Shown: piece after piece, positions 1-9,843 of the stretch | Layout: the number at the start of each line of letters is the position of its first letter | How positions within the stretch are numbered: position 1 is the first letter of the stretch | Source: Acaudatibacter sp035532115 | GTDB taxonomy: Bacteria > Pseudomonadota > Alphaproteobacteria > Caulobacterales > Caulobacteraceae | Length of the DNA stretch: 64,000 nucleotides | Assembly: GCA_035532115.1 (NCBI GenBank) | Contig: DATKRO010000088.1 | Span: forward strand, 46,363-110,362 | Direction of reading: 5' to 3' | The notes under the pieces: generated by a model | Told to the model about the DNA's origin: nothing | The model's database searches: none | Seen by the model: only the letters and a program-made list of their open reading frames with translations | Translations under genes and position numbers: made by a program

Positions 1-238
1 GCGAACAGGTCCGTTTCACCGCCCGGCGCCGACGGCCTCGCGAGTCGCATCCAGATAGTTGCTTCGTCCAGGACAGGCCGCGTCGCGTGAGGTCGGCGTC
101 TCGGTCGGAGCCCCTGGCGCCGCGAACTTGGTCCAAAGAGCGCGACGCCAAGGCGGCCATGATGGCGCGCCCGCCCGGTTGCCAAGCTGCGCTGGGCGCA
201 GATGATGGCGCAACGGCCCGATTCCGCGGGGGAGCCCC
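1..238. other. Left-edge non-coding stretch
   Basis: I see no convincing gene here. Reading frames in this stretch are low-complexity R/P/A-rich shadows typical of high-GC DNA. The last bases carry a purine-rich Shine-Dalgarno (GGGGGAG) five bases before the ATG at 239, so the segment probably contains the promoter and leader of the DUF1003 gene. It could also contain the unrecognised tail of a gene to the left. Confidence 0.4.
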
Positions 239-799
239 ATGTCAGACATCGCCGAGCGCCAGCTGTCCGAGAGCCTCATCGGCAAGCCCTACGACGCCCT
301 GTCGCCGATCCAGAAGAGCGTCGTCGACCTCGTGGCCGCCGAACGGCCGACCCGCGAGCATCCCGCCCTCGCCGCCGACGAGCGCACCTTTTGGGAGCGG
401 CTGGCTGATCGGGTGGCGGCGGTGGGCGGCTCGTGGGGTTTCATCTTCGGCTTCTTCGTGGTGCTGGCGGGCTGGATCCTTCTCAACGCCACCCTGGGTA
501 CCCGGCGCGCCTTCGATCCCTATCCCTACATCTTCCTCAACCTGATGCTCTCGATGCTGGCGGCCATCCAGGCGCCGGTGATCATGATGAGCCAGAACCG
601 CGCCTCGGCGAAGGACCGCGAGGCGGCCGAGCACGACTATGTCGTCAACCTGCGCAGCGAACTGGAGGTCATGCATCTGCACGACAAGCTCGACGCCGTG
701 CGCGAGCAGCAACTCGGAACCCTGGTCCGCGGCCAGAGCGAGACCATCGAACTCCTGAAGCAGCAGATCGCCGCCCTGGCGACGCGGCTCGACGCCTGA
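239..799 (+). CDS. DUF1003 family membrane protein
   Basis: A 186-aa inner-membrane protein. Two hydrophobic segments (about residues 65-84 and 96-117) are joined by a short loop containing FDPYPYIFLN. They are followed by the conserved stretch LSMLAAIQAPVIMMSQNR and a charged, probably cytoplasmic coiled-coil tail (about 125-186). This arrangement is the hallmark of the DUF1003 family, whose function is not established. The start is supported by GGGGGAG just upstream. Downstream, a perfect 9-bp GC-rich inverted repeat (811-819 with 831-839) could fold at the end of the transcript but has no T tract. The gene converges on the small minus-strand gene at 806-1027. Confidence 0.9.
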   Translation: MSDIAERQLSESLIGKPYDALSPIQKSVVDLVAAERPTREHPALAADERTFWERLADRVAAVGGSWGFIFGFFVVLAGWILLNATLGTRRAFDPYPYIFLNLMLSMLAAIQAPVIMMSQNRASAKDREAAEHDYVVNLRSELEVMHLHDKLDAVREQQLGTLVRGQSETIELLKQQIAALATRLDA

Positions 800-805
800 G
801 CCGGG

Positions 806-1027
806 TTAGCGCGGGCGCCGGCCCGGACCGGGCGCCCGCGGCGCCACGCGGTCGACGCGGAACAGCGGCTGGCCGTATTCCAGCACCTCGACCCCGACAT
901 GGTGGCCCGACTCGCCCAGGATGCGCTCCGCCATCTCGCGCGCGCGGTCCTCGTCCCGGGTGCAGACGACGAGGAGGTGGCGCACCTTGGAGCGGTCGTC
1001 GGTGACGATCAGCTGAAAGTCCCGCAT
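806..1027 (-). CDS. Small hypothetical protein
   Basis: About 73 aa, starting MRDFQLIVTDDRS. A longer in-frame start exists at 1087, but the segment it adds is low-complexity, while this ATG has a GCAGG-like ribosome-binding site. The body (about 1-58) alternates charged and hydrophobic residues in a way that suggests a small alpha/beta fold (LLVVCTRDEDRAREMAERIL, then VGVEVLEYGQPLFRVD). The tail is P/G/R-rich. I do not recognise a named family; the sequence is believable as a conserved hypothetical of high-GC alphaproteobacteria. Its 3' end carries the GC hairpin shared with the convergent DUF1003 gene. Confidence 0.6.
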   Translation of the reverse strand: MRDFQLIVTDDRSKVRHLLVVCTRDEDRAREMAERILGESGHHVGVEVLEYGQPLFRVDRVAPRAPGPGRRPR

Positions 1028-1188
1028 CCTGCGTTCCGCCGACCGGCAGCCGGCGCCGACACGGCTGCCGCGGGTCGATATCCACACCTTATCCCCAGGC
1101 GCGGCGGCCGTCTCTCACATAGTTTGGCAATTGGCGCGCCAGGCTCCTATGACGGCGAGGACGGCGGCGGGACGAAGGAGCGTCAGGC

Positions 1189-2052
1189 ATGCGGAGCCTC
1201 GAAGGCAAGGTCGCGGTGGTCACCGGGGCGGCGAGCGGCATCGGGCTGGGCATGACCGAGGCCTTCGCCAGCCGCGGCATGAAGGTGGTCATGGCCGACG
1301 TGGAGGAGGCCGCGCTCGCCAGCGAAGCCGAGCGCCTCGCCAGGGCCAATTTCGAGGTCGCGCCCGAGCGCGTCGACGTGGCCTCGTTGGAGAGCGTCGA
1401 GCGGCTGGCGGACGCCGCCGAGCGCCGCTTCGGTCCGGTGCATGTCGTCTGCAACAACGCCGGCGTCTCGGGCGGCGGCGGCGGGCGGCCGATCTGGGAG
1501 CAGGCGCAAAGCGAGTGGGACTGGGTGATGGGCGTCAACTTCCGCGGCGTCGTCAACGGCCTGCGCGTCTTCACGCCGCGCATGCTGGCGCACGGCCAGG
1601 AGGGCCACATCGTCAACACCTCGTCGATCCTGGGGCTGACGACCGGACCAGGCTCGATCTACGGCGTCTCCAAGCACGCGGTCGCGCGCCTCACCGAGGG
1701 GCTCTACCACGACCTCGCCGCCGCCGGCGCCGACATCGGCGTCACCCTGCTCTGCCCCGGCATGATCGCCACCAACATCATCACCTCGGGCCGCAACCGT
1801 CCGGCCGAGGCGGGCCGCGACGCCGGCGCCGAGGATCCGGCGCGGCGCGCCGCGCTCGCGGCCATGGACGCGCGCTTCAAGGCCGAGGGCATGGCGCCGC
1901 GCGAGGTGGGCGAGCGCGTCGCCGAGGCGATCGCCGAGCGGCGCTTCTATGTTCTGACCCATCCGGAGAACATGGAAGGCGTCCGGCGCCGCTTCGACGA
2001 CATCGCCGCCCTGCGCGATCCGTCCCCGCCGCGCTCGCTGATCGGCTCGTGA
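1189..2052 (+). CDS. SDR family NAD(P)-dependent oxidoreductase
   Basis: A 287-aa classical short-chain dehydrogenase/reductase. The cofactor-binding TGAASGIG motif is at about residues 12-19, the structural NNAG motif follows, then the catalytic Ser (SSILG) and Tyr-x-x-x-Lys (YGVSK). The acidic residue after the second strand (MADVEE) suggests NAD(H) preference, which is inference. The family oxidises or reduces hydroxyl/carbonyl groups on varied substrates, so the substrate cannot be read from sequence. The C-terminal extension (about 200-287) is longer than in FabG. It ends 30 bp before the rhamnosidase and probably shares a transcript with it. Confidence 0.9.
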   Translation: MRSLEGKVAVVTGAASGIGLGMTEAFASRGMKVVMADVEEAALASEAERLARANFEVAPERVDVASLESVERLADAAERRFGPVHVVCNNAGVSGGGGGRPIWEQAQSEWDWVMGVNFRGVVNGLRVFTPRMLAHGQEGHIVNTSSILGLTTGPGSIYGVSKHAVARLTEGLYHDLAAAGADIGVTLLCPGMIATNIITSGRNRPAEAGRDAGAEDPARRAALAAMDARFKAEGMAPREVGERVAEAIAERRFYVLTHPENMEGVRRRFDDIAALRDPSPPRSLIGS

Positions 2053-2082
2053 GCGGCGCACCAGGACCAAGGCGCTCTCTCC

Positions 2083-5000
2083 ATGACCCGGTCTGAATCC
2101 AGCGGCATGCGCGTCACCGGTCTGATGGCCGAGCGCCTGGAATATCCAATCGGGCTCGAGACCCCGGCGCCTAGGCTCTCCTGGCGGCTGGCATCGGACC
2201 GGCGAGGCGCGCGGCAATCGGCCTTTCGGGTGCGCGTCGCCGGCGAGGCCGAGGCGCTGCGGCGCGGCGGCGCCGACCTCTGGGACAGCGGCAAGGTCGC
2301 CTCGGACCGATGCTTCGACATCGCCTACCAGGGGCCTCCTCTGGTCTCGCGCCAGCGGTGCTGGTGGAGCGTCGAGGTCTGGGACGAAGCCGGCGCGCCC
2401 GCCGCGCCGCCGGCGCCGGCATTCTGGGAAATGGGGCTGCTCGAGGCAGGCGACTGGAGCGCCGGCTGGCTCGCGGTCGAAACCGCCGAGGACCTCGCCG
2501 ATCGCGAGGCCGGCCTGCACTGGATATGGGGCGAGGGCCACGAGCCCGAGACCCGGCGCTTCCGCCACGGCTTCCGGCTCTGCGAGGGCGCCGCGGCGGC
2601 CACCCTCTTCGTCGGCGCCCGCCACCGGCTCGAGGCGCTGCATCTCGACGGCGCGCCGATCGTGCTGGAACACGCCAACGCCTACGGCTTCGGCCCGGGC
2701 GCGGCGATGCGGCGGCTGGAGCTGGGACCGCTCGGCGCCGGCGAGCATCTGCTGGCGGCGCAGGCCGCGCTGGAGCGGCGCCGCTACGAGCCGGCGCGGC
2801 GCAGCGGCGGCTTCGCGGCGATGCTGCGGCTGCGGCTCGCGAGCGGCGGCGTGGAGCGTCTGGTCACGGGGCCGCAGTGGCGCACGGATGCAGCGGTCGC
2901 GGCGGCCGCCGACTGGGCCGCGGCCGGCTTCGACGACCGGAGCTGGGCGCAGGCCGCGCCGGCGGGCGCGAGCCAGGCCTGGCCGGCGACCAGCGCCATG
3001 CTGCTGCGCACCAGTTTCGCCGTGGAGCGGCCGCTGGCGCAGGCGCGGCTCTACGTCACCGCCCTGGGCGCCTACGAGGCGTTCCTGAACGGGGCGCGCA
3101 TCGGAGATGCCCTGCTCGCCCCCGAGAGCACGGATTTTCGCAAGCGCGCGCTCTACCGCGTCCACGACGTGACCGCCCTGGTGCGTGCGGGCGAGAACGT
3201 TCTGGGCGCCCACGTCGGCGACGGCTGGTACGCCAGCGTCGTCGCCCCCGGCGGCCGCTACGCCTTCGGCCCGCCACCGCGGCGGTTCCTGGCGCAGCTC
3301 GAGCTGACCTTCGCGGACGGCGCCCGCCGACTGGTCCAGACCAGCCCGGGCTGGCGCACCGCGCCCTCGCCGGTGGTCGCCTCGGAAATCTACGATGGCG
3401 AGAGCTTCGATGCGCGGCGCGCATTCGCCGGCTGGAGCGAGCCCGGATTCGACGACCGCGCCTGGGAGGCGGCGCGCGCCGCCGAGCCTCCGCCCTGCCG
3501 GCTGGTCGCCCAGACGTCGCCGCCGATCCGCGTCACTCAGACCCTGGCGCCCAGGGCGATTTCCGAGCCCCGGGCCGGAGTCTTCGTCTTCGATTTCGGC
3601 CAGAACTTCGCCGGCGTCTGCCGACTGCGCGCCAAGGGAGCGGCGGGAGCGCGCATCACCTTGCGCTTCGCCGAGATCCTCGGGCAGAACGGCGAGGTCG
3701 ATCAGGCCAACCTGCGCGCCGCCAGGGCCACCGACGTCTACATCCTGGAGGGCGATCCGGCGGGCGAGGTGTTCCAGCCGGCCTTCACCTACCACGGCTT
3801 CCGCTACGTGCAGGTCGAGGGCTATCCCGGCGCGCCGATGTCGGGCGATCTCGACGGCCTGGCGATCTCGTCCGACCTGCCGCTCAGCGGCGCGCTCAGG
3901 ATCGGCAACCCGCTGATCGCCCAGCTCGGGCGCAACGCTCTGTGGAGCCAGCGCTCCAACTTCACCGGCATCCCCACCGACTGCCCGCAGCGCGACGAGC
4001 GCCTGGGCTGGCTCGGCGACGCCTGCGTCTTCTGGGACGCCGCCGCCTTCAACATGGACGTCTGCGCCTTCACCCAGCGCTTCGCCGGCGACATGCGCGA
4101 CGCCCAGAGTCCGGGCGGCGCCTTCTCCGACTATGCGCCGGCGGCGCGGCGCTACGGCGACGAGCCGGCGCCGGGATGGGCCGACGCCGGCGTGGTGCTG
4201 CCGTGGACCTCGTGGCGCCGCTACGGATCGACTTCGATCATCGACGCCCACTGGGAGGCGATGGAGCGCTATCTGCGCTATCTCGAGGCCGCCAATCCGG
4301 ATGGCCTCTGGCGCGAGAAGCGCGGCCTCGATTTCGGCGACTGGCTGGCGCTGGACGCCAAGGCGCCCGGCGATCCGACGACGCCGAAGGACCTGATCGG
4401 CACGGCGTGGTGGGCGCACACCAGCGCCCTTGCGGCCGAGATGGCGCGCGCCAGCGGTCGCACCGGGCAGGCGGCGTGGCTGGACGCCCTGCACCGACGC
4501 ATCGCCGAGGCGTTCCGCGCGGCTTATGTCGGCGCCGACGGGCGCGTCGGCAACGGCAGCCAGACCGGCTACATCCTGGCGCTGCACTTTGGCCTCGTGC
4601 CTCCGGCGCTCCGGGACGCGGCGGGCCGGCGGCTCGCCGACGACATCGAGGCGCGCGGCGGCGTGCTCTCCACCGGCTTCCTCGGCACGCCCTTCAGCCT
4701 CGACGTGCTCGCCGACATCGGCCGCGCCGATCTGGTCTACGATCTGCTGTTGCGGACCGAGTTCCCGTCCTGGGGCTACATGGTCGCCAAGGGCGCGACC
4801 ACGATCTGGGAGCGCTGGAACGGCGACGTCGGCGACGTGGCGATGAACTCGTTCAACCACTATGCCTTGGGCGCGGTGGCGGGATTCCTGTTCCGCCGCA
4901 TCGCCGGCATCGACGCCGCCGCGCCGGGCTTCTCGCAGATCCTGGTGCGCCCGGTGCTCGATCCGCGCCTGCGCCATGCCGGCGCCGACTACGACAGCGT

Positions 5001-5229
5001 GCTCGGACGCATCTCCACCGACTGGCGCTGGACGCCGGGCGAGAGCTTCGATCTTGCCTTGACCATACCGCCCAACGCCGCCGCCCGGGTCGCGCTTCCC
5101 ACCCGCCTCGGCGCGAACCTGACGCTCGACGGCGAGCCGGCGCGCGCCCGCAGCGAGGGCGGCGAACTCGTCCTGGCGCTGCCGGCGGGGAGGCACGACT
5201 TGCGCGTGAGGCCCAGTGACGCGGCGTAG
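2083..5229 (+). CDS. Alpha-L-rhamnosidase, GH78
   Basis: A 1048-aa family 78 glycoside hydrolase that removes terminal alpha-L-rhamnose from glycosides or polysaccharides. The N-terminal beta-sandwich domains open with the family's typical LEYPIGLETPAPRLSWRL. The (alpha/alpha)6 catalytic barrel carries the acidic cluster CPQRDERLGWLGD (RDER at 637-640) and the downstream WERWNG Glu (E910), which match the general acid and base regions of characterised GH78 enzymes. A C-terminal beta domain follows. There is no signal peptide, so the enzyme is probably cytoplasmic, acting on imported rhamnosides. It lies 30 bp after an SDR and converges with galE. Confidence 0.93.
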   Translation: MTRSESSGMRVTGLMAERLEYPIGLETPAPRLSWRLASDRRGARQSAFRVRVAGEAEALRRGGADLWDSGKVASDRCFDIAYQGPPLVSRQRCWWSVEVWDEAGAPAAPPAPAFWEMGLLEAGDWSAGWLAVETAEDLADREAGLHWIWGEGHEPETRRFRHGFRLCEGAAAATLFVGARHRLEALHLDGAPIVLEHANAYGFGPGAAMRRLELGPLGAGEHLLAAQAALERRRYEPARRSGGFAAMLRLRLASGGVERLVTGPQWRTDAAVAAAADWAAAGFDDRSWAQAAPAGASQAWPATSAMLLRTSFAVERPLAQARLYVTALGAYEAFLNGARIGDALLAPESTDFRKRALYRVHDVTALVRAGENVLGAHVGDGWYASVVAPGGRYAFGPPPRRFLAQLELTFADGARRLVQTSPGWRTAPSPVVASEIYDGESFDARRAFAGWSEPGFDDRAWEAARAAEPPPCRLVAQTSPPIRVTQTLAPRAISEPRAGVFVFDFGQNFAGVCRLRAKGAAGARITLRFAEILGQNGEVDQANLRAARATDVYILEGDPAGEVFQPAFTYHGFRYVQVEGYPGAPMSGDLDGLAISSDLPLSGALRIGNPLIAQLGRNALWSQRSNFTGIPTDCPQRDERLGWLGDACVFWDAAAFNMDVCAFTQRFAGDMRDAQSPGGAFSDYAPAARRYGDEPAPGWADAGVVLPWTSWRRYGSTSIIDAHWEAMERYLRYLEAANPDGLWREKRGLDFGDWLALDAKAPGDPTTPKDLIGTAWWAHTSALAAEMARASGRTGQAAWLDALHRRIAEAFRAAYVGADGRVGNGSQTGYILALHFGLVPPALRDAAGRRLADDIEARGGVLSTGFLGTPFSLDVLADIGRADLVYDLLLRTEFPSWGYMVAKGATTIWERWNGDVGDVAMNSFNHYALGAVAGFLFRRIAGIDAAAPGFSQILVRPVLDPRLRHAGADYDSVLGRISTDWRWTPGESFDLALTIPPNAAARVALPTRLGANLTLDGEPARARSEGGELVLALPAGRHDLRVRPSDAA

Positions 5230-5273
5230 CTGAGCGGGCTGGCTCGCGCGTCGAGGCCGCCGCCAGCGGCGGC

Positions 5274-6257
5274 TCAGGCGTCGGCGAGCTGGGCGCGATG
5301 CGCCAGGGCGGTGCGGACGATGGTGTCGATATCCGAGCAGCGCGGCGTCCAGCCGAGCATGGCGCGGGCCAGGCGCGCATCGGCGACCAGCGCCGGCGGA
5401 TCGCCGGGCCGGCGCGGCGCCATGTGCTGCGGGACCGCTCGCCCCGTGGCGCGCTCCACGGCGGTTATGACCTCGCGCACCGAGTGACCCCGGCCGACGC
5501 CGAGGTTGAGGCAGAAGCTCTCGCCGCCGGCCATCAGGCGCCTCAGACCGGCGACGTGGGCTTCGGCGATGTCGGCGACGTGCACGTAGTCGCGCACCGC
5601 GGTTCCGTCCGGGGTCGGATAATCGGTTCCGAACACGTCGATGGCCGCGCGCCGGCCCAGCGCCGCATCCAGGGCCAGCGGGATCAGGTGATGCTCCGGG
5701 CTGTGCTCCTCGCCGATCTCGCCGTCCGGATCGGCGCCGGCGGCGTTGAAGTAGCGGAATACGCCGCAGGCGAGGCCATAGGCCGCGCCGTGCCAGGCGA
5801 GCATCCGCTCCACCGCCAGCTTGCTCTCGCCGTAGGGGTTGACCGGTCGCTGCGGATCGGTTTCGGCGATCGGCGATCGCTGCGGCGCGCCATAGACCGC
5901 CGCCGTCGAGGAGAAGACGATGGCGCCGATCCGGCGGGCGCGCAGGGCGTCCAGCAGCGCCAGGCTGCCCACGACGTTGTTGCGGAAATAGAGCGCCGGA
6001 TCGGCGACCGACTCGGCGACGTCGATCGCCGCGGCGAAGTGCATCACCGCGACCGCGTCGTGCCGGCGCATGGCCTCCACCAGACGCGCCGCGTCGGCGA
6101 TGTCGGCCTCGACCAGCGGCCCCCAGCGCACCGCGTGACGGTGGCCGGTGGAGAGATTGTCGTAGGCGATCGGCCGATAGCCCGCCCGCGCCAGCGCCTT
6201 GCAGGCGTGGGCGCCGATGTAGCCGGCGCCGCCGGTGACGAGAACCGCTGTCTGCAT
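5274..6257 (-). CDS. galE: UDP-glucose 4-epimerase
   Basis: A 327-aa extended SDR that interconverts UDP-glucose and UDP-galactose using bound NAD. The N-terminal GGAGYIGAH Rossmann motif, the AYDNLSTGHRHAV segment, the catalytic YGESK and the GTDYPTPDGTAVRDYVHV stretch are all classic GalE features, and the length is normal. I start at ATG 6257 (MQTAVLVTGG) because the 11 upstream in-frame residues precede the conserved N-terminus. It lies 68 bp downstream of the hybrid histidine kinase on the same strand and may be co-transcribed with it. It likely supplies UDP-galactose for surface polysaccharide or serves galactose catabolism. Confidence 0.93.
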   Translation of the reverse strand: MQTAVLVTGGAGYIGAHACKALARAGYRPIAYDNLSTGHRHAVRWGPLVEADIADAARLVEAMRRHDAVAVMHFAAAIDVAESVADPALYFRNNVVGSLALLDALRARRIGAIVFSSTAAVYGAPQRSPIAETDPQRPVNPYGESKLAVERMLAWHGAAYGLACGVFRYFNAAGADPDGEIGEEHSPEHHLIPLALDAALGRRAAIDVFGTDYPTPDGTAVRDYVHVADIAEAHVAGLRRLMAGGESFCLNLGVGRGHSVREVITAVERATGRAVPQHMAPRRPGDPPALVADARLARAMLGWTPRCSDIDTIVRTALAHRAQLADA

Positions 6258-6325
6258 GCGCCTGGCGCTCCTGGTTCGCCGGGTAACCACCGACGGCGAC
6301 GCCTGGTTCTACCGGATGGCGGCCG

Positions 6326-8119
<1,794 letters not shown>

Positions 8120-8229
8120 CGGCCCCTCCCCGCGCTTCGCGAGCCGTCAGTGTGGACGCATAGGGTTAACTGCGCCCAAATGCCCCAGCGGCGCCGCGCG
8201 TCGCGAAAGGGGGCGCGGGTGAGAGGCGG

Positions 8230-9843
8230 ATGGATCGAGTGACGAGCGCCGGCGCCGGGACGCCGCAGCCCGGCCGCGAACTCGCCGCGCTCATGGGCGC
8301 GGCGGCCGCGCGCCAGCGGCTTGGGCGCTTCGACGAGGCCGCCCGGCTCTTCGAGCGCGCCATCGAACTCGAGCCCGGCGAGCCGGCGCCCTGGGCGGCG
8401 CTCGCGGCCTGCCGCCTTGCCGCGCGCCAGCCTCGGGCGGCGCTGGAGGCGCTCGCGGCGGGGCTGCGGCGCATCGGCCCCAATCCGGCGCTCTTCTGCG
8501 CCGAGGCGCGGGTGCTGCAGAGCCTCGGCCGCGTCGGCGAGGCGGCGGCGCGCCTGCGTCAGGCGCTGGCGCTCGACGCCACCTGCGGCGAGGCGCGGCT
8601 GGGGCTGGCGCTGGCGGCGCTGGAGGCGGGCGACTGGGACGAGGCGCAGCGGCTGGCGCCGCCGCTCGCCGCCGGCCGCACGCCGCCGGGGCCCTGGGCG
8701 TGGGTGCGGGCGCGGATCGCCCTGGCGCGCGGCGACTTCGAGGCGGCGCGCCGGTTCGCCGCGGCGGCGGCGCAGGCGCCGCAGCTCGGCCCCGAGCAGC
8801 GCAGCGAGACCCTGCTGCTCCTGGGCGAGGCGCTCGACGGCCTCGGTCGGCGATCCGAGGCGTTCGCGGCCTTCAGCCAGGGCAAGGCGGCGCTGCGGCG
8901 CCTCTACGCCGCGCGCGCCCAGGCGAGCGAATCCGAGACCGCGCGGCTCGCCCGCATCGCCGCCTGGCTCCGCGACGCCGATCCTGGCCAGTGGCGCGCC
9001 GCCGCGCCGGACGAGGACGATGGCGTGCGCGGCCACGCGTTCCTCTTCGGCTTCCCGCGATCGGGCACCACTCTCCTGGAGCAGGCCCTGGCCGGACACC
9101 CGCACGTCGTCAGCCTCGAGGAGGCGCCGACGCTGGCGCAGGCGCAGGCGAAGTTCCTGGCCACGGACGAGGGTCTGGAACGGCTGGCGCGGCTCACGCC
9201 GGCGCAGGCCGCCGCCTGGCGCCGGCGCTACTGGAACGAAGTGGCGCGCCATGGCGTCGATCCCGCCGGCCGCGTCTTCCTCGACAAGGCGCCGGCCTCG
9301 ACCCTCTGGCTGCCGCTGGTGGCCAGACTCTTCCCTCGCGCCAAGGTGCTCTTCGCCCTGCGCGATCCGCGCGACGTGGTGCTGAGCTGCTTCCGTTCCA
9401 GCTTCCAGATCAACGCCATGACCTACGCCTTCACCGATCTCGCCGAGACCGCCGCCTGCTATGGCGCCTGCATGGCGCTGGCGCGGACCTGCCGCGCCGT
9501 CCTGCCGCTCGACCTGCGCGAGGCGCGCCACGAGGCGCTGGTCGAGAACTTCGATGTCGAGCTCGGCGGGATCGCCGCCTTCCTGGGCCTGGCGCCGAAC
9601 CCCGCCATGGCCGATGTCGCCGCCACGGCGCGCCGGCGCGTGGTGCGCACTCCGAGCGCCGCGCAGGTGCGCGCCGGCCTCAACCACAATGGGCTGGGCC
9701 GCTGGCGCGCCTATGCGCGCGAACTCGCCCCGGTGATGGAGGCGCTCGCCCCCTGGATCGCGGCATTCGGCTACGATGCTGGCGGCTACGAAGCTGGCGG
9801 CTACAAGGCTGGCGGCTACGAAGCTCGCGGCGGCGACGGATAG
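8230..9843 (+). CDS. TPR-repeat sulfotransferase family protein
   Basis: A 537-aa fusion of an N-terminal TPR array (about residues 1-240) with a C-terminal sulfotransferase domain. The 5'-phosphosulfate loop is FLFGFPRSGTTLLEQAL. The 3'-phosphate region is the ALRDPRDVVLSCF segment. Both are typical of PAPS-dependent sulfotransferases of the Sulfotransfer_3 type, which sulfate glycans or proteins in other systems; the substrate is unknown. The C-terminus ends in four pentapeptides of the form GY(D/E/K)A(G/R), encoded by a 15-bp tandem repeat. Its last 28 bp overlap the 3' end of a convergent gene of the same architecture. The start at 8230 is likely but not certain. Confidence 0.85.
   Translation: MDRVTSAGAGTPQPGRELAALMGAAAARQRLGRFDEAARLFERAIELEPGEPAPWAALAACRLAARQPRAALEALAAGLRRIGPNPALFCAEARVLQSLGRVGEAAARLRQALALDATCGEARLGLALAALEAGDWDEAQRLAPPLAAGRTPPGPWAWVRARIALARGDFEAARRFAAAAAQAPQLGPEQRSETLLLLGEALDGLGRRSEAFAAFSQGKAALRRLYAARAQASESETARLARIAAWLRDADPGQWRAAAPDEDDGVRGHAFLFGFPRSGTTLLEQALAGHPHVVSLEEAPTLAQAQAKFLATDEGLERLARLTPAQAAAWRRRYWNEVARHGVDPAGRVFLDKAPASTLWLPLVARLFPRAKVLFALRDPRDVVLSCFRSSFQINAMTYAFTDLAETAACYGACMALARTCRAVLPLDLREARHEALVENFDVELGGIAAFLGLAPNPAMADVAATARRRVVRTPSAAQVRAGLNHNGLGRWRAYARELAPVMEALAPWIAAFGYDAGGYEAGGYKAGGYEARGGDG
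9769..9828 (+). repeat. 15-bp minisatellite, four units
   Basis: Four head-to-tail 15-bp units (GGCTACGAAGCTGGC-like, each differing by one to three bases) at 9769, 9784, 9799 and 9814. On the plus strand they encode GY(D/E/K)A(G/R) pentapeptides at the C-terminus of the sulfotransferase. On the minus strand the fourth unit supplies the stop codon (9816-9818) of the opposing gene. Because the unit is a multiple of three, copy-number changes would lengthen or shorten both proteins' ends without frameshift. Confidence 0.9.

Noticed and set aside
811..839. Rho-independent terminator after the DUF1003 gene
   Set aside because: A perfect 9-bp GC stem is present but there is no T tract on either strand and it lies within the end of the opposing small gene.
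2053..6257. A rhamnose utilisation operon
   Set aside because: Only GH78 and galE are present; no rhamnose isomerase, kinase, dehydrogenase, aldolase or transporter is adjacent, and galE is on the opposite strand.
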